The position numbers and the translations under genes are program-made. 64,000 nucleotides of DNA from Corythucha ciliata (taxonomy: Eukaryota > Arthropoda > Insecta > Hemiptera > Tingidae): the NCBI GenBank assembly GCA_038030265.1, contig CM075938.1:43393189-43457188 (forward strand), written 5' to 3'. Below the pieces are notes generated by a model. That model ran no database searches. It had not been told where the DNA came from and was given only the letters and a program-made list of their open reading frames with translations. Positions 33,312-44,822 of this stretch are shown in pieces (within the stretch, counting starts at the first letter, position 1; each line of letters begins with the position of its first letter).

Positions 33312-34620
33312 CTTCTAGTTAATAATAATAATATATTTATTGCGTCCGCCATAAAGAGGCAAAACAACGTCAAGACAAAAATAAATAGATAAAATACATC
33401 CAGAAGAATTAATTGTAAAACTCTTCTGCAGAGTACAAGGGATATATTCGCCAGCAAAACCTCCTTCACACGACGCTTAAACGTAGTTTGAGGCAATTCT
33501 CTGATATCTTCGGACAAATTATTGAAAAGTTTTGTCGAAAGATTTAAAAAACTATTCATCGTCTTCGACAATCTGAGGTTCCGGGAACCAAACATCCTCT
33601 CCCGCGGGTATTATGGGAGTGAACATCGGCAAACGATAAGTCCCGGCTCTCGTAAGCGAGGCAGAGGCATTGATAAATGAAGGCTCCAGGCATGGTCATA
33701 ACTCTAGAGCTCTTAAAAGCATCTCTGCAGGAGTCACGAGGCTTGATTCCACACAGTAAGCGTGTGGCCCGCTTTTGTAGAACGAATACCTTACTCGAGT
33801 TTACTGATAGCGTTCCCCATTTGCACCAAATTCTGCATTTGGGCAGTTCATTTCCACCCGTCTTCACTGAATTAAATCATATGTTAGTGGAGAAGACGGG
33901 TGGAAATGAACAGCCCCGTTGCAGAATTTTGTGCAAATGGGGAACGCTATGAGCTGCCCCACAATATTGTGCCGTACGTTAGATGGCAATTAAAAAATAG
34001 AAAAGTACGCAAGGCGCAGCACTTCGGAATCGACACTAGATTTCAGGCGACGCAAAATAAACAATACCTTCGCCAGCCATTACATGAGAAAATCAACGTG
34101 AGCTTTCCAATCCAGAGGTCCGTCCACGATAACACTGAGCATTCACACAGATTCACGAACAGGCTTAGCCTCACGTTTCAAAGAGAAATTAAGGAACTGC
34201 GTCTTCTGCTTATTCAAACGGAGCTTGCTGGTATCAACCCATTGCATCACAGCTGACTCACTGTCCTCCTTTAACGAAGCATCAGGCACCACAATAGAAA
34301 TATCGTCGACATAAATAACAGGTTTGACACTACAGTCCAATTTGAGGTGAAAGGGCAAGTCGTTTTTATGAATATAAGAAAAAGTAACGGCCCCAAAATT
34401 GAGCCTTGCGGCACACCAGACCAGACCTCGCGGGCGCCGAGAAGGCGGTTATCAAGCCAGACACTCTGAAGACGAGCTTCAAGATAACTTCGAAGAACTT
34501 GCACTGATCACGGGGAAATACCAAGCTTGGAGATAAAAAACGATTTATCGTCTTCGACAATCTGAATGTGCCGGTGAACATCGGCAAACGATAAGCCACG
34601 GCTCTCGTAAGTACAGGAGA
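33312..34620 (-). pseudogene. Reverse-strand CR1/jockey-like LINE, inserted
   Basis: Read on the minus strand: RT motif GVPQGSILGPLLF (near 34400), catalytic YVDD (near 34310), the thumb region (SKVFVLQKRATRLLCGIK), HSHNTRGR, and the C-terminal NLSTKLFNNLSEDIR. The 3' end has an (ATT)n-like tail at ~33322-33345 instead of poly(A), as in CR1-type elements. Frames are broken in several places. A 138-bp foldback MITE interrupts the thumb (33810-33947). Sequence at ~34537-34620 repeats part of 33540-33660, so a second fragment of the same family abuts the 5' side. The element sits inside the ORF1 of another LINE. Confidence 0.7.
33810..33947. mobile_element. Foldback MITE inserted in LINE, TA-flanked
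   Basis: Arms of ~58 bp (GCGTTCCCCATTTGCAC... inverted as ...GTGCAAATGGGGAACGC) surround a ~22-nt loop. TA occurs on both sides (33808-33809 and 33948-33949), as for Tc1/mariner-type insertions. It splits the reverse-strand LINE frame between LWGSS and SKVFVLQKR. Confidence 0.75.
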
Positions 34621-34839
34621 TAAAATTTAAAAAAGGTAGAATAGCGGAAAAATTCGGCCCAATTTCAAATGTTGCTTAAAAAATTCCTTTTGATGCATAC
34701 ATTCAGGATTCGAAGAGTCCGCAACGATGCGGAGTGGCAAACCTATTTTTAAGGGCGGGTAGACGTTGGACAACTCACCCCTACAAGGGATGAAAAAAAT
34801 TACCCAAACGAGGTGACTAATCTTTGGGGACCCTTAAAA

Positions 34840-36112
34840 ACGTCTTTAGAATGTCCGGAGGACGCCTACGCGTTGAGGTCGTGAATACATTCCATGCCAA
34901 AAAATTGCTGCAGGCTGTAGTAGTTACACCCGAAAGATTTCCGTGGATACGTCACTGTTTAGTGTTTATTTATTAATTTATTCAGTTTTTCAGCCGGTTT
35001 ACGGAGACAAAGAGCATGGGAGCGACAGGCGTTGGTGGGTGATCCAGTGATAGAAGAAGATGAGTGCGGTGGGGCTGTGTGAGTAGGGAGAAGGAGAATG
35101 CTCTACTGGATGGCGAAGAAGGAGCGAGGTTAGAGTGAAATGCGCATAGTCAGATCGCCAGCGAGAACTTCTTCTAAACTTTGAGAAAATGTACCCTATA
35201 ACGAAACTACGGACGTATCCATGTCAAAAGTCCAGGACCTTACTAACTTAGGCGATATGACTGTAAAAACCACACCCCATGTCCAACTCAACACAGCTTG
35301 TGGAGTTGTCTTCTGCAGAGATCTCCTAAACACTTCGGACGATGACATCTTTGCGGGACTTGAACACGATCGAGTTGTGCATGATTGCCGCATATCCCGG
35401 CGTATACCAGGTTCTACGAGTCGCGAGGACACTGGGTTCTTTGTCCTCACGTTCAACCAGACCGAACTTCCTACAACCATTAAAGCTGACTTTCATCGAC
35501 TCCAGGTACGCCCGCATATTCCGGACCCAATGGGCTGTTTTCAGTGCCAAAGGTTTGGTCATACTGCGACACGCTGCCGGACCACTCAACGTCTGTGTCA
35601 CTGCGGCCTTCCCTTTCACGAGAATCACCGCTGTGCTGACGCGCCCACCTGCATCAACTGCTGTACAAACCATTCCAGTAGCTCTCGAACCTGTCCAAAA
35701 TACCGCATCGAAAAAGACAACATAACACTCAAAATCATCCAAAATATGACCTTCAAAGAAGCTAGAGCCCTTGCTCAAAGTATACGTCGTCGACTACCTG
35801 ATGTGAACTACGCTTCTATTGCGAGATCCACAGTTCCCATCACCACAGCACACGCCCCATCCCTCCCCTATTCACAACTACTCCTCCAGCGATTACTCCT
35901 ACCCAAGCCTCTCCCACCCCACTTATTACCAATATCCTACCAACCCGCCAAGAGATCAAATACCAAAACCTCAATGAATCCGACCGCCTCTCTAGCCCCG
36001 TATAGTATCCCTAACCCCTCCGGAACCTGGGGGATCGGAAACTGGGGACATTGATAAAACATACGTTAGTGGCAAAACTACAGCCTTTACGATAGTGACG
36101 AAAAAGAAATAG
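34840..36112 (+). pseudogene. Jockey-like LINE ORF1 (gag-like, zinc knuckles)
   Basis: The main frame (35221-36054) carries LNTACGVVFCRDLL, then three CCHC-type knuckles (CFQCQRFGHTATRC, CHCGLPFHENHRC, CINCCTNHSSSSRTC), the usual nucleic-acid-binding end of jockey-group ORF1 proteins. A short upstream frame near 34850-34945 (RVEVVNTFHAKKLLQ) matches the region that normally precedes it, so ~270 bp at ~34945-35215 look like an insertion. Near 36000 a frameshift moves the C-terminus to another frame that ends at TAG 36110-36112. No endonuclease/RT follows, so the element is 3'-truncated. Confidence 0.7.
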
Positions 36113-37784
36113 GGGTTGTCCCAAAGGCGTAGGACGTGGGCTCCTACGTCATACCCATCTACAAACTGCGCACTTCACACCCGTACTACGCGGGCGTTTC
36201 GGTCGGTGCGCGGTTGCGGTTTGTTGAACGCACACCACCGGGAACGCCCACACGAAGCCGCGTGTGCCGTGTCACAGCTCGCCGCAGCCTTATCGTAGAG
36301 GTGAGGTGTGATTTCACTGTCGGTGATTTTGTCACTGTGACTACTCCGTCACTGTTGGCTTCGGTGACGACCACATTGAAATCACCGTTCCGACCCTCTA
36401 ACGGTGACATTCGTCTTCACTCATATCGCCTCATCATTCGTCACTTCTATCGCTGCACTGCGCTAGAGTCTCTTGAATTAAAACTGTTACGTATGATGTG
36501 AGAAAGAATGGTTAAATCGTATTACGAGAAATGGAGTAGTTGAGAAGAAATCAACGACCAAAATATATAAAAAAGGATCTGCAAACGCTCAAGTTACTTG
36601 ATATTAACAGGTAAAATGGAATCCCACCCCTTCTCGATAGAAAAAGCACGGAGATCCACAAGCACGCATTTCAGTTGTTTTTGTTTTTGTTTTTTTACTT
36701 TTTATTTTCCCACAGAGGTTAGGTTTATTGATTTACTGAACATTCCGGTCAATATACATCAAAGAATGTACGAGTGCTTGTATGTAACTGTTATGCGAAC
36801 AATGTCTCGTGGAATCCTCTTTTTTAATATGCCCCAACAATATCTACATGAGCGATATACGATGATTTGGACACGATTATTGCTTCATTAATCAACTTCG
36901 CTTTTAGTTTGGTTACAAGTAAATTAAGGGCAAGTGCCCCGAATCTCGCATGTGGAGCACAGAGTTTTCTAATATCAAGATTCTATTCAGGGTTCCTTCG
37001 CCTCCGGATCCGGACGTCAAAAGCACCAGAGAGATTCTCTCACTGACGTCTCTTTGAAGATCCAGCAAACTGATTATAGGAGAAATGTGTATAAAAGAAC
37101 CGTTCTCTCATTTCTTGACACATCGTGTATATCTCAATATGCTCTACTTGTTTCTTTAATTACATCAAATGGTTGGTGGACAATGTTGTAAGGGATTCCA
37201 TTTCTTCAATTTATGCGAAAACCCGTAATCTGCTGATTGGCGTACTCAAGCCCATTCGGAAGATAGACAATTTTTTAAAAATAAATGAAAGGCCTAAAGC
37301 GGCCAAATGCATGGTCTTTTGTAACATAATTACTTGAGTATAGGACTCCGAATTGCGTCTGAATGTGAGGGTGAGGGCATTGTAACTTGTGAATCCTTCG
37401 ACCCAAACAATGGAGACCTTGAGTTATTGTTTATCAAATTCAATTCCGCACTAGGATTAAACATCGAGCTAGAGGAAACCACAAAAAAAAAACAAACAGA
37501 CAAAAAAACTTCTGGTTAACAGCCTATAAGTAAACCCGTTCTGAAGATCGTAGTAAATATTTGTAAACCCAAAACCCTCGACGAATTCAGGTATGACTAG
37601 TTATGCCAGTTTTTAATATCGTATTATAAACCTACCACTCTAAAAAGAGCGGAAATAGGGTCAAATTTTTTGGTCTTAAGCAGAATGGGACAAGTCTATT
37701 TAGTTTTGCAAACGAACTAAAGACTAAAGTAACTGACAGCAAATTTCAGCTGATTATTTTCAATACGCTCTCACATCTTCTATT
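36113..37784. other. Intergenic DNA, no gene seen
   Basis: Contains a ~350-bp GC-richer stretch rich in GTCAC/GTGAC motifs (36290-36460) and otherwise AT-rich sequence. No domain is recognised in any frame. Confidence 0.35.
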
Positions 37785-39356
37785 ATGAGTACCTCTGGCG
37801 TTAAAATTAGATTACAATTACTGGACCGCGACTACATCCATTTTGCTTCCTTACTTTATCGGACTAAAACCCTTGAAAGTATATGTGCTACCACCAGATC
37901 GTCAAAATCAAATGATATCCTAATAAATGAGGAAGTGGCACAGCTGAATAGCCAAACAATTTGTCAGATATCAAGCGAGAACATCACCTTCGAAACCATC
38001 GCTGAAGAGACTTTGCAGGACCCAGAACTCAAAAACGTAATTTAGAGGCTCATGTCAAATTCTACGGACGAACCATACACTTTGAGCGATGGCATTCTTT
38101 TTCGCCAAGACAGAGTTGTCATTCCGGTCTCACTGAGAGAGACAGTTCTAAAAGAACTCCATTCAACGCATCGAGGCATTATGGAAATAAAGCAACTTGC
38201 AAGACGCTATGTGTTTTGGCCAAAAATCGACAGCGATATCAAAAAAGAGATAAAATCATGCAAAGATTGTGCTCGTACAAGGCATAACCCACCCAAAGCA
38301 CCAAATCATCCTTGGGAAGAACATCGGACAAATTGAGAACGCATGCACCCATGCGCATGCATGGGGGTTCTTTCCAAAATCACCATTTTCTAATTAGTGT
38401 GGACGCAAAATCTAAATGGAGTGAAGTTAAAATTCTCAAGAATGCCCCATCCACGGACTCGACGATCCTTCTTCTAAATACATTTTCTCAGTACACGGGT
38501 ACCCAGAAGTTATAGTATCGGATAATGCCTCAATCTTCGTCAGCGAAGAATTCAAGAGTTACTGCAAACAAAGAGGTACGATGCTCCCATCATTAAGTCA
38601 TACTTAACAAAGAGGTAGTTTTCAAAAATTAATCGCGTCAGGGCATCCTACGACGAATGGCCTCACGGATGTGCAATCCTTGAAACAAAAGCTTCGTGCT
38701 GCAGCTTCCAATTCAGAGTCACTCCCCGTAAAGCTGCAGAATATCATTTTCCGCTACACGGCGACTTCCCTCGCTGATTGGAGAATCACCTGCAGAAAAA
38801 TATCTTCATAGACGAATCCGCATCAAACTTGACGCATTGCGTCCCAACCAAAAGTGCGTGCTAGCACCTACATAAAAAAATATCCCTATTCGTTTTTTCA
38901 AAGAAGGTGTAAGAGTTCCAACTCGTCTTTATATCAACAATAAAGAAAAATGGCAATTCGGCCCCATAACAAAGAAACTCGGAGAAATACATTATTTGGT
39001 GAAATTAGACACAGGCAGAATCCTCAAGCGACATATTGACCAACTCAAAACAACAATGGTGAAGACTACACCCACATTGGAGGACTCAACTAAGCAGCAA
39101 AATTCCAAAATCATCGTCAACTATTCGGCCCCAACAGTTACCGATGCAAGAACTGAGGGAATGTGTGATTTCCGGAAACGACGAGAGTTTCCCAAATCCA
39201 TCGCCTCCTATGCTGCCGGTTCGAAGTTCGGTGACGGTGAGACGCCAGCCAAGTTACCTTCAAGACTACGTAGTTTGACATTGGCTTGTTTGTCTTTTCT
39301 GTTTTATTTATTTACTGTATTCGTTCTAATCTTCTTAATTTATTAAGTGGGGGAGA
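37785..39356 (+). pseudogene. Gypsy-type integrase region, decayed
   Basis: The frame 37785-38336 has an internal TAG (38043-38045) and then an HHCC zinc-binding module (HSTHRG ... CKDC). After a frameshift near 38330 the catalytic core starts (FLISVDAKSKWSEV), followed in broken frames by the second Asp region near 38520. The C-terminal chromodomain-like end is the frame 38996-39346 (KKLGEIHYLVKLDTG, RILKRHIDQL). A purine tract (AAGTGGGGGAGA, 39345-39356) precedes the LTR as a polypurine tract should. This is the 3' part of a Ty3/Gypsy retrotransposon; its own protease and RT are not upstream. Confidence 0.75.
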
Positions 39357-39357
39357 T

Positions 39358-39550
39358 TGTTATGTTATGTAAAACTCCTCGTTTTCAATAAGAACGTTTT
39401 GAAGGACTACTGGGTTTGTTATGACAGAGTGACAGGGGACACTCGATTTCCCTGCTTGATTTGATTATTGAAAGATAACATGTAACCTGGACCTTTCTCT
39501 TTCATTAAATATGTGTTATTCCGTTTTATCTTTTGAATAAATACATAACA
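39358..39550 (+). repeat. LTR of the Gypsy element
   Basis: 193 bp bounded by TGTTATG and its inverse CATAACA, directly after the polypurine tract. It includes AATAAA near 39536. This is the 3' LTR of the integrase-bearing copy. No matching 5' LTR is in the window. Confidence 0.75.
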
Positions 39551-40211
39551 GGAAATCACCTTCTAAAACTGCAAATAATGTTTCAAGTGCTCCAAAAAAG
39601 GCCACACCTCGAAAGTGTGTAAATCGGCCAATAGGATCAATGCAGCCTCCACAAACAGTGGGGGACAGTGAATATGACAGTTTCAGCAACGACTCGAGTA
39701 TCCAAACGGTAAATAGCATTCGAATTGGTCATATTGCACCAATTATGATAACGGCTGAAATAAATAGCGCAGTAATGAAAGTGCAACTAGACACGGGCAG
39801 TTAAAATCGCTAATTTCACAAGAATTCTGGGAAAAACTCGGAAAATTTCCTTTGCTGACGGTCTGAAGTACTTTTCGTTCGTATACAGGCCACAATATAA
39901 CACTACTCAGGAAGCAGACTGTTAAGGTTACCCTTGGAAAAGTAACAAAAAATCTGGATGTCTATGTCTATGTCTTACGCCAAAGCTCAGGCTCATCTAT
40001 TTTTGAAACCTGATGCAGTTTCTGTTTTCAAAAAAGCTCGCCCAGTTCCTTTAGCTCTTTGGGAAGCAGTTTCCAACGAGCTCATTCGACTCGTTGCTGA
40101 AGGTATTCTAGAACCAGTTGATCATTCTGAATGGGCAGCTCTAGTTGTAGTCAGAGGCGTTTTTAACCCGCTCTTACTGGGGGAGTGAACAACGTCATCA
40201 GAACCGAATTA
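39551..40211 (+). pseudogene. Gypsy protease and RT start, directly after the LTR
   Basis: A frame open from 39553 leads into a retropepsin motif LDTGS (Asp codon 39790-39792), followed at once by TAA (39802-39804). A deletion then brings in the beginning of RT (LKPDAVSVFKKARPVP, LVAEGILEPVDHSEWA) up to ~40188, with the next RT bases to ~40211 in another frame. Gag and a primer-binding site are missing between the LTR and the protease. Either the LTR belongs to a copy inserted in the gag of this one, or two copies have recombined. Confidence 0.7.
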
Positions 40212-40574
40212 TACAGGGTGATTCAGGAGGAATATGACAAAATTGCACAGGTGATAGTGCGTATCTAGACACACAAAATACGTCATATAGACGCATAGCC
40301 AAAAATGCTTTGGTTACGAGATATGAGCATTTTCCTGTTGTTTCCCAGTTTCATCCGTTTTTACGGTAATTGTCGTGTTCAAGGCTCACCGTTAGTGGTA
40401 GTGGAAACGTTTTCAACGTTGACCAGCGTTGGTTTTCGACGTTGACCAAAGTTAGTTTTCAACGTTGGTCGACGTAAATACTCAATTTTTTTCAATGATG
40501 ACCAACGTTGGTTATCAACATAAATCAACGGTGGTTTTCAACGTTAACCAACGTTAAGGCTTTTATTAAAATTA
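40212..40574. repeat. Insertion with AACGTTGG palindromic minisatellite
   Basis: Starts with CAGGGTGATTCA, a common insect transposon terminus. From 40405 to 40556 it has about six irregular ~24-bp copies of TTTTCAACGTTGACCAACG. Each copy contains near-palindromic AACGTTGACCAACGTT units. Confidence 0.55.
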
Positions 40575-41112
40575 CAAAACTTGTGTATGAGTTGATTTCT
40601 GACACGTGTAAACACTCCTGATAGAGCTCTCAGACATTAAAAAGTTGCGCAATAAGTGCCTTTGAGCTCTCTCAGAGATGTTAACGTAACTGAGAGCAAC
40701 ACTCGCAATAGTTTTCGCAGAGAGACGGCCGTCTCCTGAAAATGTTGATACGATGAGCCTGACAAGGGACACATGGAACTTTTCTCTCACACCTCTCTGA
40801 CAGAATCGCTTGGGCTCCATTGAATTCTCCAGACATATTGCTTGCGAAATCATAAGACTGGAATGCGATTAATTTTATGTCTAGTCCTGCATCTCATAAT
40901 GTATACACGATTTGATTAGCAAATTCCAATCCTGTTTTCTCAAAAACCACGTCAATTTTCGAGAGCTTCTCCACGGGGTCATTTTTTTTGTTGAGGTTTC
41001 TTATGTTTACAACTATGCAATCCTGATGAGTCAAGTCCGGTATCGTATCACCGAGTATATTTCAGATTTTTTTATTTCCTTGATCACCATGTCCATGTTC
41101 CACTGAAGTAGG
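40575..41112 (-). pseudogene. hAT (ZMYM/TTF-type) transposase fragment
   Basis: Reverse-strand frames give QSYDFASNMSGEFNGAQAIL followed by VPCVPCQAHRIN, the conserved middle of hAT transposases of the zinc-finger MYM type. Before it lie VFEKTGLEFANQIVYTL and similar pieces. Several stops and shifts are present. The fragment interrupts the Gypsy RT, which resumes at 41120. Confidence 0.55.
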
Positions 41113-41119
41113 TCACTTC

Positions 41120-41763
41120 ATGAGGCCTGGACGATTTTTCTTCGATCCATCTTTTCAACAAGGGCTGTGGCGCGAAGCCATTATTTACAATCTGCCGGAA
41201 ATTCCCGCTGTCATTAAGCGGTACAAAATTCTGTTTCTTTTTTGGGCCAACACAATTTCAGCGGACGGAAGTCATGCATCCGAAGCCAAGATAGCGGTCA
41301 TTAAAGACATGCTTTGCCCAGAGGACAAGAAAACTTTGCAACCCTTTCTTGCATTAAAAAGTTCTTTCTTGGATTCAAAATTCATACCAAACCTTTCTGA
41401 AATTTGCTGCCCTTTGAACGTTTTAAGAAGAGCAGTTGTGGAGGGTGGTGGTCAGAAACTTGTAAAAATGCATTCCTCACGCATAAAACTGTGATGAATG
41501 CTCCTATACTAACTCATTACAATCTTGAACTTCCTCTGATTGTTGCGGCGGCAGATGCTTCTTCAGTGGGCGTGGGGTGCTGCATTTTACAGCGGTTCCC
41601 AGATTCGACTGACAAACCTATAATGTACGCCTCCAAAACGCTAACTAAGGCGGAACGTGGCTATTCACAAATTGAGAGAGAAACACGTGGGGCGGATTTT
41701 CGCTGCTGGGTACGCTACGTGTGGGATCGGTCTTTATGCCGATCCTCCAGGATCGCCAGATAG
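41120..41763 (+). pseudogene. Gypsy RT C-terminus and RNase H
   Basis: Two overlapping frames carry the end of RT (NTISADGSHASEAKIAVIKD, FIPNLSEICCPLN) and the start of RNase H (PLIVAAADASSVGVGCCIL, YASKTLTKAERGYSQIERE). The RNase H Asp of ADASSVG is present. The RT catalytic centre was lost between 40211 and 41120. This is the continuation of the copy starting at 39551. Confidence 0.75.
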
Positions 41764-44700
41764 GCTTGCAGCGGCCAGGTGGTTCATGCTTGAGCACGCG
41801 GTCACCTAATCCTCACCGGTCATGGATAAAATAATAATATAATATACAAAATAATAAGATAATAGAAATTGGTTATTTCTATTATGAATGAATCCTGTTT
41901 TTCTCATTATGTGTATCTTCACCTATAGGTACATGTATGACTTTTCGTGGTCGATGATACTATCATAGTATTGCTTTTTCCCATGCGTCAATTTATCGCG
42001 GAGACATTAATTTCATAAATCATTCGAAGAAACAAATCTTTACTGTCACCAAACTTCACCAGTCCCCTATATTTTTAAGAGCCCCGCACTATTATTCCCC
42101 AACCAATCCTCCGCCCTGCGAACCACCCCTTCAAAAGTACTGACTCTCCTTCATGACAAACACCAAATTCGTGCTAACACGTTCCAAGCCTTGCTTTCCC
42201 CCCTTCCCCTCGTCGTGTCACACACATCGAGAAAAAGTTTCTGTTCTCTCTACACCCCTTCTTTCACTCTTAAAGCGTTAAGATTCTTCTCCCTCTCAAA
42301 CTGACTTTATCGTATATTATAAGACGACGTGAGGAGCACATATGCAGCTGTGATATAAAACGAACGGAACGAGGGATGAAATAAGGATTGAATCGGGGGG
42401 AGGGGGGGAGGGTAAATGCGAAACAGCCGGGTCCGTGTGTCCCTCTCCTCTCCACCAATCAATAGAGCCTCTATATGCCACTGTTTTTAGTGTGAAAAGA
42501 TGTTTTGTTATTTTGAAGGAAAGGAGCACTCTTATGGCACTCAATTAAATGTCTCACTGATTCATGATATTACAAATTAATGCGCATAGGTATTCTTTCG
42601 CTTCCTATAGACTAGGAGTCAGATAACTACAGTATTTCATGTAGGATCACTAATGTGAATTTCGGTGGTGTAGTTTTCGAGCCATATTCAAATTGAAACC
42701 AAGAGTATAAGACCTTTCTTCATCCACCCCTCACTTCAAAACACATCGAAAGCAAAGCTCGGTCATCAAAACCGATAGTGCCGTATGCGGTTAATTGTAG
42801 TTAAGAACATTAAAATTAGGTGAAAAATTGACTAAACCCAAACATTCAAAAGAACATCCTGCTATTTGGAGAAAAAAGTCAATCCAACAATGGATAGACA
42901 TAAAAAATAAGCAACTTACTGCGTGAGCTCGCTTGCAAAGATATTATTTTCCTTTTTTCCTAAGATTAGGATGTCGCCATACGAGGAGGCTACAATAGGC
43001 CCTTTAGCAATGTTGATCGTATCTCCGAGATCGTTGCTCGTTGGGACGCATCTGTAGATCACGAGTGGCCCTTGCCATCTACGTCTCTTGTTTGCCACAG
43101 AACGAGAATTTTCCAATAATATAATGAAAATACGCGAATTTGTCACTACCGACACTCGGAAGTCGCGGGTCGCAGTAACGCCTGAATTGGGCACTTTTCC
43201 ACGTCCGCCCTTGACAAACCACAATTGCTACCCTCTGTTACAGCTATCGGCATCAAATGTCAATGACGGAAAACAAATTCAACACTTAATTCAAGAATTA
43301 AACTCGAAAAAAGCTCATAGATTGAATAATTCTTCCATCTTATCAACTGCCGGTGGGGCCGTTTCTTGCCCTCGCGGAGCCCGTTGGCGTGAACTATCAG
43401 TGGGCTACCTAAACAGCCGGTGGACATTGTAAATTTATACAACTAAACACTGACGCGGAATCAGGTTTTTTTTTAAAAAAGGAGGGGCTTCAGAAATTGT
43501 ATGCTTTGCTCTACTAAAACTGGCTTGATATAGCCACTCACATCCTTCAAATCTATAGGTATTCCCACAAATAAAGGAGAAAAAACGAGTTAGCTGACTA
43601 TAGTGACTTAACTTACTATTGGCGACCTAATAATTGAGAAACTGGCGAATGCCGCTCTAAAAAATGCCAAACTTACTTATCGCGCCCTATATATTGCTAG
43701 ACGCACGATTATAGGGCGTCATGAAAATGCCTTAAAACTTCATGATTCCCGCCCTTAAAATAGCTAAATCAACCATTCGCGCACCAACTATGACATTGGC
43801 TTCCTAAAAAAAGTTAAATTGGCACCACGCACTCAAATAATGGCTAAAAACTGACGATTCGCGCCCTAAGAATGCAAATGGCTAAAATAACGGATTCGTG
43901 CCCGGAAAGTATCAACACTGGTTGTGTTTTATTCGTTGAATTGTTTGAGAACAATAGTATTGCCAAACCGCGGTCATGATAGTTCAAATAAAACAAGTGG
44001 GAGAAGACCTTATTCCTTTCATTTCTTTGCCGTCATGATGAAAAAGCTGCAACCCCAAGACAGTCACAACCTACAAAAAGGTCCGAAAAGCCCCCAAAAC
44101 AGACTATTTGTCAGTAAAATGGACAATATTTAAAAAAAAAAGTAGGCGATTCAGTCGTGAAACTGCGGGCTTTTTTTTGCAATTATTAGCAGTTCAAACC
44201 GAACAATATTTTGCACTTCTATGAACAGAATATTTTGCTAGTCCGGCCAATGAAATTACCTGTTTGCTCGGCTCCGTAGCCGTCAAAATTGCCCCAAATA
44301 AGCGGCTGAAATGAAGAAACTGACGCGGAATGTTCAACTTGGCCGGGAAACGATCAATTTAATCTGAAGTCCAAAGTTGAAAATTGTCCAACTGCGGAGG
44401 CAGACTGCAAGCACAGTAAGAGTGGCCTCCATTCAGATACGTCGTTCCTGGAGGCAAATAGTCGCTGCCTGGGGCCGAAGTTCAAGCACGTTCAAGTTTC
44501 ATACATTCCTTCAAGAACCGAATTTATTGGACTTAGCTCTTGAAAATAGTGATGTTGGTGATCCATCTCAATTGAATAAACAAACTCCGTGGGTTTGGGT
44601 CTTTCAAATATTAATTTCAAGGGTTTGACTTAACCGATAAGCCAATTTCGTACATCGTAATTCGTCGAAAACAGACATTTTTGAAAATATCTTGATATTT

Positions 44701-44814
44701 TCCCGGTTTATTCCAAAAATATTTCGCTATCACTAATCAAAACGCCCTTAATCACACAAAACAAAGTGTGCTCTTTTCAGGGGTGTCGTTGGATTTAACC
44801 TAGGACGCTTATTT
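41764..44814. other. Intergenic DNA with degenerate repeats
   Basis: No gene recognised. At 43610-43920 and 44150-44350 there are diverged tandem copies of a GGCTAAAATAACGGATTCG / GCGCCCTAA unit, related to the satellite at 4540 and 54190. At 44515-44660 a few copies resemble the 62850 satellite. Confidence 0.4.
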
Positions 44815-44822
44815 CCCAAGTT

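Noticed and set aside
36087..36453. A possible MITE with GATAGTGACGAA-like ends
   Set aside because: The left end lies inside the ORF1 C-terminus of the LINE and the match is only ~12 bp with gaps; no target duplication.
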